Shown here: piece after piece, positions 5,501-12,207 of the stretch | Layout of the letters: every line of letters begins with the position of its first letter | How positions within the stretch are numbered: the stretch's first letter is position 1 | NCBI GenBank assembly: GCA_002398105.1 | Contig: DHCD01000095.1 | Location: 1-17,495, forward strand | From: Syntrophomonas sp. UBA4911 | GTDB taxonomy: Bacteria; Bacillota; Syntrophomonadia; Syntrophomonadales; Syntrophomonadaceae | Length of the DNA: 17,495 nucleotides | Reading direction: 5' to 3' | Notes under the pieces: generated by a model | What the model was told of the DNA's origin: nothing | What the model saw: only the letters and a program-made list of their open reading frames with translations | Databases searched by the model: none | Position numbers and translations under genes: made by a program

Positions 5501-5903
5501 TAAGAAAAAGTTTGCCTTTGGAGTAATGTACTTTCTCTTAGGCTTAGGCTTATTGATATTGGGTTTCTTAAAGGGTTTTGATGCTGAAAAAATTATCCTG
5601 ACCATTTTAATGTTCCTAATTGGTATCAGTGAAATGTACCTCAGCACCAACCGGGAAGCAGTAAAGCAGGAGAAATTTGAGGAAACGGAGGAACGCAACC
5701 AGCTTATTAAGCTAACATCAAAGAGTAGGGCTTTTGATTTAACCCAAAGAACCAATTTTGTTTTGGTGGCTCTTTTTCTGATTATAGGAGGACAATCAGG
5801 TGATCAACGCTTTATAGCAATGGGAGTTGCTGTTGCGATTTCTTTCTCGGTGTCAATATTTTCAGAACTCTTTTCTAGAATTTATTATGAACGACATATG
5901 TAA
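5487..5903 (+). CDS. Hypothetical four-helix membrane protein
   Basis: This 138-residue integral membrane protein has no recognised catalytic motif. Hydrophobic stretches lie at about residues 10-28 and 34-52, and again at about 90-105 and 110-126; a charged loop (E-K-F-E-E-T-E-E-R-N-Q) divides the two pairs. The start is GTG at 5487, inside the end of the XRE gene, with GGAGG about ten bases upstream. The overlap implies fixed stoichiometry with that regulator. It could act as an anti-regulator that holds the XRE protein at the membrane, but this is inference from the arrangement. Composition matches its neighbour. Confidence 0.75.
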   Translation: MKIYDKKKFAFGVMYFLLGLGLLILGFLKGFDAEKIILTILMFLIGISEMYLSTNREAVKQEKFEETEERNQLIKLTSKSRAFDLTQRTNFVLVALFLIIGGQSGDQRFIAMGVAVAISFSVSIFSELFSRIYYERHM

Positions 5904-5917
5904 GATGGAGGGTTAAA

Positions 5918-5992
5918 ATGTTTCAGTCCTTTAGTGTTTCATTACACAATCCGGGATTTCATATGCACGATTGCTACTTACATAATTGGTGA
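5918..5992 (+). CDS. Small frame of uncertain reality
   Basis: A 24-residue frame (M-F-Q-S-F-S-V-S-L-H-N-P-G) follows the membrane-protein gene by 14 bases and has GGAGGG before its ATG. It runs 15 bases into the end of the convergent GrpB gene. It may be the beginning of a third operon gene cut off by rearrangement, or chance. Confidence 0.25.
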   Translation: MFQSFSVSLHNPGFHMHDCYLHNW

Positions 5993-6562
5993 ATAACGAT
6001 TTTTAAATTCCTCCCGGGCTTTTTGCGTGTGCATATGAACAAAATCGGATTTCCCCTTTGTATATGCATCCCTTTCGTGTTCAAACTGTTCTCTCAATGC
6101 CAACTTCAGGGTTTCATACTCTCCGGCAACATCGGGATACTTCTGTAAATAGTCCCGGAAATAAAGTTCACCCCAGTCTCCCGGATGCTTAATATGAAGA
6201 TGGTATACCTTTTGAGCAAAGCCTTTGGGAGTATAGCCTTTGTTAAAATCAAGCGCATCTTTTGCTCCTTCATCCCGCGCCATCAAAATCCAGCCGTTAT
6301 TTTGCAGCAATTCGATAATCTCATCGGCATCGTACCCGTCCTTAATCTCAAGCAGAATATCTACGGTAGGCTTGGCGGCAAGCTCTGCAACCGAGGTGCT
6401 TCCGATGTGGTTTATGCGGTAAATAGCATAATCTCTTAGAATGGCTGTCAGTTTGTCCTTTTCTTCTTCATACCATATTTTATATTCCGGGTTATGCTCT
6501 TTTAAAATGATGGGGAATAGATTCCATAACTCTTCCAAGCTCATATTTTTCAAGTTTTTCAT
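5978..6562 (-). CDS. GrpB family (UPF0157) protein
   Basis: The product is a 194-residue soluble protein of the GrpB/UPF0157 family, which has a nucleotidyltransferase-like fold. The diagnostic motif H-I-G-S-T-S-V-A-E-L-A-A-K-P-T-V-D-I-L-L is present near residue 55. The later K-G-F-A-Q-K-V-Y-H-L-H-I segment and the F-R-D-Y-L segment are also typical. The true substrate of this family is not settled. The ATG at 6562 has AGGTG seven bases upstream; a GTG three codons earlier is less likely. It follows the MBL-fold gene by about 30 bases on the same strand and probably ends that transcript. Sometimes these genes are annexed to acetyltransferases, as here. Confidence 0.9.
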   Translation of the reverse strand: MKNLKNMSLEELWNLFPIILKEHNPEYKIWYEEEKDKLTAILRDYAIYRINHIGSTSVAELAAKPTVDILLEIKDGYDADEIIELLQNNGWILMARDEGAKDALDFNKGYTPKGFAQKVYHLHIKHPGDWGELYFRDYLQKYPDVAGEYETLKLALREQFEHERDAYTKGKSDFVHMHTQKAREEFKNRYSPIM

Positions 6563-6593
6563 CTGCTTCACCTACAAATTGGAATTTACATCA

Positions 6594-7355
6594 TCACAGC
6601 CAGACAGCCCAATCGCCAAAATCGAAGGTGCCGCTGCCGTGATGCAGGTTGTCTTCGGCTTTCAGTTGCCGGAAAGCATCTCGCATACGGAGCAGAATCT
6701 CCGGCTGAATGTCCAAACTGTGATGAGCCGGAAACACTTTTTTCACGGGCAGCACCGCAATCTTTTCAAGCGAAGCGAGATATGCCTGCGGGTCGGTGGA
6801 AGGGTAGTACGCAAATAGTGTGTCCTTGTAGACAAGATCACCGGTAAATAAGTATCCGCGTTGCGGCTCCCAAAAACATAGATGCCCCGGAGAGTGCCCC
6901 GGCGTATGCAGTACAGTAATCACGCGCCCACCCAGATCAATGGTATCATCATCACGTAGTATCCGCGTTGGTGTCCCCTGAAAAAACTTGTAAGTGTTGA
7001 CGTCATAGCCCTCCGGCAAATCGCAGCGGTCTATTACCATATCCCGGATAGTATCCATTGTCAGAGGAAATTCACCGTTCAGCCAGTTTAGTTCCGCCTC
7101 ATGTGCGTAGAAATCCGGATAGTATTCGTGCCCGCCGATATGATCCCAATGGATATGTGTTGCCACAGCAATTACCGGCTTGTCCGTCAGCTTTTCCACT
7201 GTTTCGGAGATGTTGCAGATGCCAAGCCCGGTGTCGATGAGCAAGCACCGCTCTTCACCTTTAAGCAGGTAGCAGTGCGTTTCCTCCCAATGGCGGTATT
7301 CGCTGATAATATGAGTATCTGCATCAATTTGATGAAGTGTAAACCAGTTTTTCAT
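6594..7355 (-). CDS. MBL-fold metallo-hydrolase
   Basis: This is a 253-residue metallo-beta-lactamase-fold protein. The H-x-H-x-D-H metal motif is T-H67-I-H69-W-D71-H72-I-G-G. Further ligands fit in H-T-P-G-H154-S-P-G-H, T-G-D173 and the late P-A-H-H. An early L-L-I-D-T-G-L strand completes the fold, so two zinc or iron ions can be bound. Such proteins include lactonases, thioesterases and glyoxalase-like hydrolases; the substrate cannot be told here, and no lactamase function should be assumed. The start at 7355 follows GGGTAGGA; an upstream ATG at 7400 adds a non-homologous leader. It lies between GNAT and GrpB genes in one direction. Confidence 0.9.
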   Translation of the reverse strand: MKNWFTLHQIDADTHIISEYRHWEETHCYLLKGEERCLLIDTGLGICNISETVEKLTDKPVIAVATHIHWDHIGGHEYYPDFYAHEAELNWLNGEFPLTMDTIRDMVIDRCDLPEGYDVNTYKFFQGTPTRILRDDDTIDLGGRVITVLHTPGHSPGHLCFWEPQRGYLFTGDLVYKDTLFAYYPSTDPQAYLASLEKIAVLPVKKVFPAHHSLDIQPEILLRMRDAFRQLKAEDNLHHGSGTFDFGDWAVWL

Positions 7356-7406
7356 TTTGAATATTCCTACCCCTTCTCCCGCAGCTCCATTGATCTCCAA
7401 GCATGT

Positions 7407-7922
7407 TTATACTTGAGCGCTATTGAAACTAAAAACATAACGAATATCTTCAAAAGGCTCCTTCATTATTTCAAAGGAGTATTTATCATTATTGAACGTG
7501 AAGCCGTTTCGCTCATAAAATTTTTTGGCGATTTCGTTATTCTCTAAAACCCATAAATAAACGCTGTTATATCCGGCAATTTTCAGATCATCCAGGGCGG
7601 CTTGCAAGAGTTTACGCCCATAGCCTTTTCCAAGATACTCCGGCAAAAGATAAAGCGAAACAATCTCTCCCCATTCAGGCAATTTCTTATCTCTTGATTT
7701 TCCGTAGGCAATACAGCCAACGGCTGATTCTTGGTCATAAATAAGCAGCACGGTTACGGTGTCAGCCTCAATCCAACCTTGAAAAGCGTTTACCCAAAAA
7801 TCATCTTGTAATTCATCCAGATACTGTTGGGGAATCATGCCCTTATAAGCGCTTTTCCAACTGGAGGCATGAATATGGCTTATCGTTTTCGTATCTTGAA
7901 TCGTTGCTCGCCTTATAACCAT
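7407..7922 (-). CDS. GNAT family N-acetyltransferase
   Basis: The product is a 171-residue acetyltransferase of the GNAT fold. The acetyl-CoA pyrophosphate loop is seen as L-L-P-E-Y-L-G-K-G-Y-G-R-K-L-L (around residues 92-106). The preceding W-G-E-I-V-S-L-Y strand and the Y-L-W-V-L-E-N-N-E-I-A-K-K-F-Y-E-R-N-G-F motif are equally typical. The beginning (I-R-R-A-T-I-Q-D and I-H-A-S-S-W-K-S-A-Y-K-G) places it in the large RimI/PhnO-like group that acts on small amines or N-termini. GAGGTG is five bases from the ATG. It is the first intact gene of a likely GNAT-MBL-GrpB transcript. The substrate is unknown. Confidence 0.92.
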   Translation of the reverse strand: MVIRRATIQDTKTISHIHASSWKSAYKGMIPQQYLDELQDDFWVNAFQGWIEADTVTVLLIYDQESAVGCIAYGKSRDKKLPEWGEIVSLYLLPEYLGKGYGRKLLQAALDDLKIAGYNSVYLWVLENNEIAKKFYERNGFTFNNDKYSFEIMKEPFEDIRYVFSFNSAQV

Positions 7923-7943
7923 AGAATCACCTCAATCATGCCG

Positions 7944-8057
7944 TTATATATTATTTTTTATCTCATAAGTTCCAGCCGCTTCTTTTGTGACCACGCATTC
8001 GGCTTTAATTCCATCGTCATACAAAACAAACATTTCGCCCCGCTCAATTATGCTCAT
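7944..8057 (-). pseudogene. Truncated GNAT acetyltransferase
   Basis: A 37-codon frame reads M-S-I-I-E-R-G-E-M-F-V-L-Y-D-D-G-I-K-A-E-C-V-V-T-K-E-A-A then G-T-Y-E-I-K-N and stops. This is the strand segment that precedes the acetyl-CoA loop in a common small GNAT group (V-L-x-D-D-G-I-K-A, then E-I-K-N). Both the N-terminal helix region and the whole cofactor loop are gone, and there is no ribosome binding site. It lies 21 bases upstream of an intact GNAT gene of a different subgroup. Confidence 0.55.
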
Positions 8058-8104
8058 TATAGAAAGGCTTACTTGCTAAATTGAAATTTGTCGGTCTTGT
8101 ACTG

Positions 8105-8455
8105 TTAAATGATTACTTCACCTAAGATTTTATCATGCGGAACAATCAGGCACTTTTCTATCGCTTTCCAATGAGTTTCATACAACTGTTTTTGAGCTTT
8201 ACCATAATTTTTATCTGTATCGAATTCCCAGTAAAGTGCATAGCGGACACATTTTACGATACGAGTAAGTTTGTCAGGTTGAAGTCCATCCTTAATAGTT
8301 TTCATATCCTTTATATAGTGTGTACGCTGTATAAGTCGAAGAGATTGACAACCGTCTATTGCTTTCATCATTTCACCAGCGTCTTTCATAATAGTTTCAA
8401 ACTCATTCGTCCTATCTGGCTTTACCTGATAAATACTAATTTCCGAAAATGACAT
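8105..8455 (-). CDS. Small ABM/EthD-like alpha-beta barrel protein
   Basis: This 116-residue protein looks like a dimeric alpha+beta barrel. The opening M-S-F-S-E-I-S-I-Y-Q-V-K-P-D-R-T-N-E-F-E is the usual first strand and helix, then G-C-Q-S-L-R-L-I-Q-R and Y-A-L-Y-W-E-F-D-T. A late E-T-H-W-K-A-I-E segment fits the antibiotic-biosynthesis-monooxygenase/DUF4937-like style. Members serve as small monooxygenases, heme-degrading proteins or stress proteins; no active-site set allows a choice. AGGAGG is seven bases before the ATG at 8455. It is on the same strand as the GNAT gene but 180 bases away with a decayed gene between. The function is open. Confidence 0.7.
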   Translation of the reverse strand: MSFSEISIYQVKPDRTNEFETIMKDAGEMMKAIDGCQSLRLIQRTHYIKDMKTIKDGLQPDKLTRIVKCVRYALYWEFDTDKNYGKAQKQLYETHWKAIEKCLIVPHDKILGEVII

Positions 8456-8546
8456 CCTTCTACCTCCTCTAAATTCCACTTTATCGGTATGTTATATAAA
8501 TGATCTGAAGTCTAAGCTGTATCATAAATTGGAATTCGTACAGATA

Positions 8547-8780
8547 TCATACTTGTCCCTTATGCTGGGCTTTTTTCCCATGCTCCACCTCGTCAATAAT
8601 ACCGTCCAGGTATTTGTCCAGTTCAGCGGGCGTAACTCCCGCGTGCCCTGCCAGACGGTCTTCCTCGACGGCCAGCAGTTCTTCCCGCAGCTTCAGCATT
8701 TTTTCACGGCGGGTAAACGCCTCTATATCCATAACCCCAAGATACCCCTCGCCTTTCCGGTTAATTACGCAAAGTCGCAA
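8547..8780 (-). pseudogene. Phd/YefM antitoxin lacking its N-terminus
   Basis: The frame reads N-R-K-G-E-G-Y-L-G-V-M-D-I-E-A-F-T-R-R-E and continues with a charged helix L-K-L-R-E-E-L-L-A-V-E-E-D-R-L-A-G. This is the middle and C-terminal part of Phd/YefM-type antitoxins, where x-K-N-G-x-G-x-x-x-V-M-S-I-E-x-Y is conserved. The first 25 to 30 residues, which bind DNA, are absent; a TGA lies a few codons upstream and the only starts are TTG-type with no ribosome binding site. No toxin gene (RelE/ParE or Doc) follows. The strand behind it leads to the ABM-like gene. It is most likely a relic. Confidence 0.6.
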
Positions 8781-9135
8781 ACCAATTGTAATTACGCCAA
8801 ATACTCACACAGGATTTTAATCTGGTATATTCCTTATAATGACAATCTAATCATATTATAGTTCTTTACTTTACGATATGCATTTTCCGGCTTTCCAAGG
8901 CTTTTTTTCTCCTATCTGAAAAACACGATACAATAAAACTAAACCAGGTACAATAATTATGCTGTTATAAATATCTCCAGTTCATTTCAGTATTGTTTCA
9001 TTAATTTCTGTACTGTTGTGTAAATTACATTAATTCGGGCATTCAGTACGTCTGCGTTCCGGGAAAAAGGTCTCTTTTGCTGCAAGGTGCGGATATAAAG
9101 AAATGCCTGTGCCTATATGGAATTTACAATCGTGT

Positions 9136-9195
9136 CAAGTTATGCCTCGTTTGTTCGAGTTACTACTTGTGTGTTCAAGTTATGCCTTGTTCGTT
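9136..9195 (+). repeat. Three 20-bp direct repeats at the modA promoter
   Basis: The units are CAAGTTATGCCTCGTTTGTT (9136-9155), CGAGTTACTACTTGTGTGTT (9156-9175) and CAAGTTATGCCTTGTTCGTT (9176-9195). Units 1 and 3 differ at two positions; unit 2 shares AGTTA and the GTT end. The period is roughly two helical turns. The third unit overlaps the -35 hexamer, so this looks like a cooperative regulator-binding array, plausibly for a molybdate- or tungstate-responsive protein. Confidence 0.65.
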
Positions 9196-9215
9196 TATGT
9201 GAAATGAAATATAAT
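9187..9215 (+). promoter_or_regulatory. Promoter of the mod operon
   Basis: TTGTTC (9187-9192), 17 bases and a consensus TATAAT (9210-9215) precede modA by about 50 bases. The -35 hexamer is inside the third direct repeat, which allows either repression or class-II activation. Confidence 0.65.
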
Positions 9216-9265
9216 AATAATGTTAAAAAAATGTAACGAAAACAAATAAAAATGGAGGAAGTTTT

Positions 9266-10390
9266 ATGTGCTCAATTAAAAAGAATTTTTTAATGGTTCT
9301 GATGACGCTTCTGTTACTCGGTATGTCAATCGGTTCAGTTTCAGCGGCATCAAATGTCAACGTCGCCATTGATGGCAGTCCGCTTTCAATTGAGGCTGCT
9401 AATGGAGCACCATATATTGATTCAGCAAACCGGACAATGGTGCCGATCCGAGTTGTTTCCGAGAATTTAGGAGCGCAAGTTTCCTGGGATGCCAGCACCC
9501 AGACAGCAACCATAGACGGATCCATAAAAATAGAAATCGGATCCAATATAATCCAAACCCCTTATGGACAAATCACCATGGACACTAACGCGGTCGTACA
9601 AGACGGCAGGACATATATTCCATTCAGATTTATAGCCAATGCTCTGGGATATGATGCTACCTGGACAGACAGCACCAGTACAGCCGACGTCATTACGAAG
9701 TCCGACCTGACAATTTCAGCGGCAGCCAGTTTAAAAAATGCTTTGGAAGAAGTCAAAGCTCTATATCTGGCACAAAAGCCAAATGCTAAGGTGGCAATCA
9801 GCTATGGCGGATCAGGCGCTTTGCAGCAGCAAATCGAACAGGGCGCACCTGCCGACCTGTTCTTTTCAGCAGCAACCAGCAACATGAAAGCTTTACAGGA
9901 TAAAGACTTGCTGGACAACAATACCATTAAGAATCTTTTGCAGAACAAGGTTGTTATGATCACGCCAATTGATTCTACACTTTCTATCGGCAGTTTTAAG
10001 GATGTTACAAACGATTCTATCCAAAAACTTGCCCTGGGAGAACCTACCACGGTTCCGGCAGGAAAGTATGGACTGCAGGTGTTCACTTACTATAATCTGG
10101 CTGACGAGGCCAAGGCCAAAGCTGTCTATGCCAAGGATGTTACAGAGGTGTTGACCTGGGTAGCGAGCGGAAATGCTGATGCAGGGGTTGTATATTCGAC
10201 TGATGCGGCGTCTTCAGACAAGGTAAAGGTCATTACGACGGCGCCTGAAGATTCCCATGACCCGGTAACTTATCCCGGAGCAGTCATAAAATCAACCAAA
10301 CAGCCGGTAGCGGCACAGGATTTCTTGAATTTCATCACTTCTGATCTAGCAAAAGCAGTGTTTGTAAAATATGGCTTTACCGTTTTATAA
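9266..10390 (+). CDS. modA: Molybdate-binding protein ModA with copper-amine-oxidase-N domain
   Basis: This 374-residue exported protein is the substrate-binding part of the molybdate importer. Residues 1-27 are a signal peptide (K-K-N-F, hydrophobic core, S-V-S-A-A). Residues 33-144 are a copper amine oxidase N-like domain, with T-M-V-P-I-R-V-V-S-E-N-L-G-A-Q-V-S-W-D and R-T-Y-I-P-F-R-F-I-A-N-A-L-G-Y. Residues 147-374 are ModA: L-T-I-S-A-A-A-S-L-K-N-A-L holds oxyanion-binding serines, then S-Y-G-G-S-G-A-L-Q-Q-Q-I-E-Q-G-A-P-A-D, P-A-G-K-Y-G and the G-N-A-D-A-G-V-V-Y end. Usual ModA is about 250 residues, so the extra domain explains the length. There is no lipobox cysteine, unlike most Gram-positive binding proteins, so the stalk domain may hold it at the wall. 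GGAGG precedes the ATG. Confidence 0.92.
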   Translation: MCSIKKNFLMVLMTLLLLGMSIGSVSAASNVNVAIDGSPLSIEAANGAPYIDSANRTMVPIRVVSENLGAQVSWDASTQTATIDGSIKIEIGSNIIQTPYGQITMDTNAVVQDGRTYIPFRFIANALGYDATWTDSTSTADVITKSDLTISAAASLKNALEEVKALYLAQKPNAKVAISYGGSGALQQQIEQGAPADLFFSAATSNMKALQDKDLLDNNTIKNLLQNKVVMITPIDSTLSIGSFKDVTNDSIQKLALGEPTTVPAGKYGLQVFTYYNLADEAKAKAVYAKDVTEVLTWVASGNADAGVVYSTDAASSDKVKVITTAPEDSHDPVTYPGAVIKSTKQPVAAQDFLNFITSDLAKAVFVKYGFTVL

Positions 10391-10412
10391 GATAAAGAAG
10401 TAATGATTTTAT

Positions 10413-11096
10413 ATGAACTTTGATCTTTCACCAGTATTAATTTCTATAAAGGTAACTTTTATTGCAACATTCTTTATCTTTATTATTGGGATTTCTACAG
10501 CATGGTGGATGACAAATTATAGAGGCAGATGGAAAGGTTTGCTGGACGGCATCCTTACTCTGCCTCTTGTTCTGCCTCCCACGGTGGCGGGGTTTGCTAT
10601 CCTCTTGCTGATCGGAAAACATGGACCTGTGGGCCAATTTCTCAATCTGTTCGGAGTCAACATCATTTTTTCATGGTATGCGGCAGTCATAGCATCAGTT
10701 GTGGTGGCATTTCCGCTTATGTATAAGACGTCGAAGGCCGCTTTTGAACAGATTGATCCCAATATACTCAATGCGGCCAGGACTTTGGGCGTCTCCGAAT
10801 GGAAATTATTCCGGCGGATTACGGTCCCTATGGCATGGCCTGGTATTGCAGCCGCAACTACCCTTTCTTTTGCGAGATCATTGGGAGAGTTTGGCGCCAC
10901 TTTAATGGTTGCAGGCAGCATTCCGGGTAAAACCCAAACGATACCGGTTGCCATTTATTTCGCAACTTCGGCTGGAGATATGACAACCGCCCTTATTTGG
11001 GTGTTGATTATTTTTGCGATTTCTTTGACGGTCATGGTATCGACAAACTATTGGGACAGTTACCAGCAAAAAATCAAACTGGGAACCGGGAAGTGA
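10413..11096 (+). CDS. modB: Molybdate ABC transporter permease ModB
   Basis: This 227-residue inner-membrane permease of the molybdate importer is of normal ModB length with five or six helices. The L-P-L-V-L-P-P-T-V-A-G-F motif and the cytoplasmic coupling loop N-A-A-R-T-L-G-V-S-E-W-K-L-F-R-R-I-T-V-P-M-A-W-P-G-I are both diagnostic; the latter docks on ModC. S-F-A-R-S-L-G-E-F-G-A-T-L-M-V-A-G and P-G-K-T-Q-T-I-P-V-A-I-Y complete the family signature. The start is 22 bases after modA and only a weak AAAGAAG lies upstream, so it may be translated less efficiently than modA. modC follows after four bases. Confidence 0.93.
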   Translation: MNFDLSPVLISIKVTFIATFFIFIIGISTAWWMTNYRGRWKGLLDGILTLPLVLPPTVAGFAILLLIGKHGPVGQFLNLFGVNIIFSWYAAVIASVVVAFPLMYKTSKAAFEQIDPNILNAARTLGVSEWKLFRRITVPMAWPGIAAATTLSFARSLGEFGATLMVAGSIPGKTQTIPVAIYFATSAGDMTTALIWVLIIFAISLTVMVSTNYWDSYQQKIKLGTGK

Positions 11097-11100
11097 TAGT

Positions 11101-12168
11101 ATGGGACTGACAATTGATATAGAAAGAAAATTGCCCGGATTCAAGTTAAAGATTAATCTTTCCTGCGGGCAGGAGATAATCGGAATACTAGGTGCATCAG
11201 GTTCAGGGAAGAGCATGCTTTTAAACTGTATTGCGGGCTTGATAAAACCGGACAAGGGTAAAATTATTTTAGATGATACGGTTTTTTTCGACTCTGAAAA
11301 TAAAGTAAATATATCGCCCCAGGCTCGCAAGACGGGCTATTTATTCCAAAACTATGCGATGTTTCCTCACTTGACCGTCAATGAAAACATCGCTTTTGGA
11401 TTGGAGAAATTACCAAAAGCTGAGCAAAGAAGCAGAGTCTCTGAGCTGCTTGCAAGTTTTCACCTGGCTGATATGGGCAAGCGCTATCCTTCTCAACTTT
11501 CAGGAGGGCAGCAGCAGCGTGTCGCTCTGGCCCGGGCCATGGCCGTGAACCCGCAAATAATGCTGCTTGACGAAGCCTTTTCAGCCCTGGATGCACATTT
11601 AAAAATGCACATGATTAAGGAAATGATAGAATCACTCAAGAAATTTCAAGGAATCACTTTTTTTGTAACCCACAGTATAGAAGAAGCCTACCGCCTGTGC
11701 AATCGCATTGTATTCTTGAATAATGGCAGTGTGGAAGCGCTCGGTTCCAAAGAAGAACTGTTTCGCCGGCCGGCGACTGTGGAAGCTGCAAAAGTTACCG
11801 GCTGCAAGAATATTGCGGCAGCTGTCCGCAAGTCTGAACACTCCGCTGAAATTCCCGACTGGGGCATCAGGGTGGCAACGGCAACGCGTATTGAAAAAAC
11901 GGAAGGCTTTATAGGCATTAGGGCCAATAATATTAAACTGGCGGCTGCTGGCCTTCAGGAAAACTGCTACCCGGCATGGATTGCGGATGAAAGTGACGCT
12001 CCTTTCAGCACGACCCTTTATTTAAAAATAGGATCTGCCCCCATACGGTCGGACGATTTTCATATTCAATGGGAAATACCCAAAGATAAAAAAGCTGAGC
12101 TAAGAGATCTTACCCAGCCAGTCAGGGTTTACCTGGATCCGAATGATGTTTTTTTCATGATAGAATAA
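11101..12168 (+). CDS. modC: Molybdate ABC transporter ATPase ModC
   Basis: The product is the 355-residue ATPase that powers molybdate import. Walker A is G-A-S-G-S-G-K-S (31-38), the Q-loop is F-Q-N-Y-A-M-F-P (Q83), and the signature is L-S-G-G-Q-Q-Q-R-V-A-L-A-R-A (133-146). Walker B is I-M-L-L-D-E-A-F-S-A-L-D (153-164), and H191 is the switch histidine. The C-terminal 130 residues follow the A-K-V-T-G-C-K-N-I pattern and form a TOBE-like regulatory domain that in relatives binds molybdate for feedback. The start is four bases behind modB, so the two subunits are coupled. The next gene begins within 40 bases, with no terminator between. Confidence 0.93.
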   Translation: MGLTIDIERKLPGFKLKINLSCGQEIIGILGASGSGKSMLLNCIAGLIKPDKGKIILDDTVFFDSENKVNISPQARKTGYLFQNYAMFPHLTVNENIAFGLEKLPKAEQRSRVSELLASFHLADMGKRYPSQLSGGQQQRVALARAMAVNPQIMLLDEAFSALDAHLKMHMIKEMIESLKKFQGITFFVTHSIEEAYRLCNRIVFLNNGSVEALGSKEELFRRPATVEAAKVTGCKNIAAAVRKSEHSAEIPDWGIRVATATRIEKTEGFIGIRANNIKLAAAGLQENCYPAWIADESDAPFSTTLYLKIGSAPIRSDDFHIQWEIPKDKKAELRDLTQPVRVYLDPNDVFFMIE

Positions 12169-12207
12169 GTTGTGCTGCACAATCAGGAGTATAGGGGGGA
12201 ACATAAT

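Larger units (their letters stand above)
8781..9265. other. Intergenic region upstream of modA
   Basis: About 480 bases hold no supported gene. The part from 8860 to 9000 is AT-rich. From 9030 to 9130 there is a more balanced stretch of unknown meaning, and 9136-9215 carries three direct repeats and the modA promoter. I looked for a molybdenum-cofactor riboswitch and did not see its conserved elements. Confidence 0.5.

Noticed and set aside
8473..8537. Inverted AATTCCA/TGGAATT pair around the ABM-like gene start
   Set aside because: Seven bases at this distance in AT-rich DNA is expected by chance and no element boundary coincides.
9030..9135. Possible molybdenum-cofactor riboswitch before modA
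   Set aside because: The stretch lies upstream of the apparent promoter and lacks the conserved blocks I know for that RNA; the transcript would start after it.
10517..10954. 145-codon minus-strand frame in modB
   Set aside because: It is a shadow of the strongly conserved ModB frame, with no start signal of its own.
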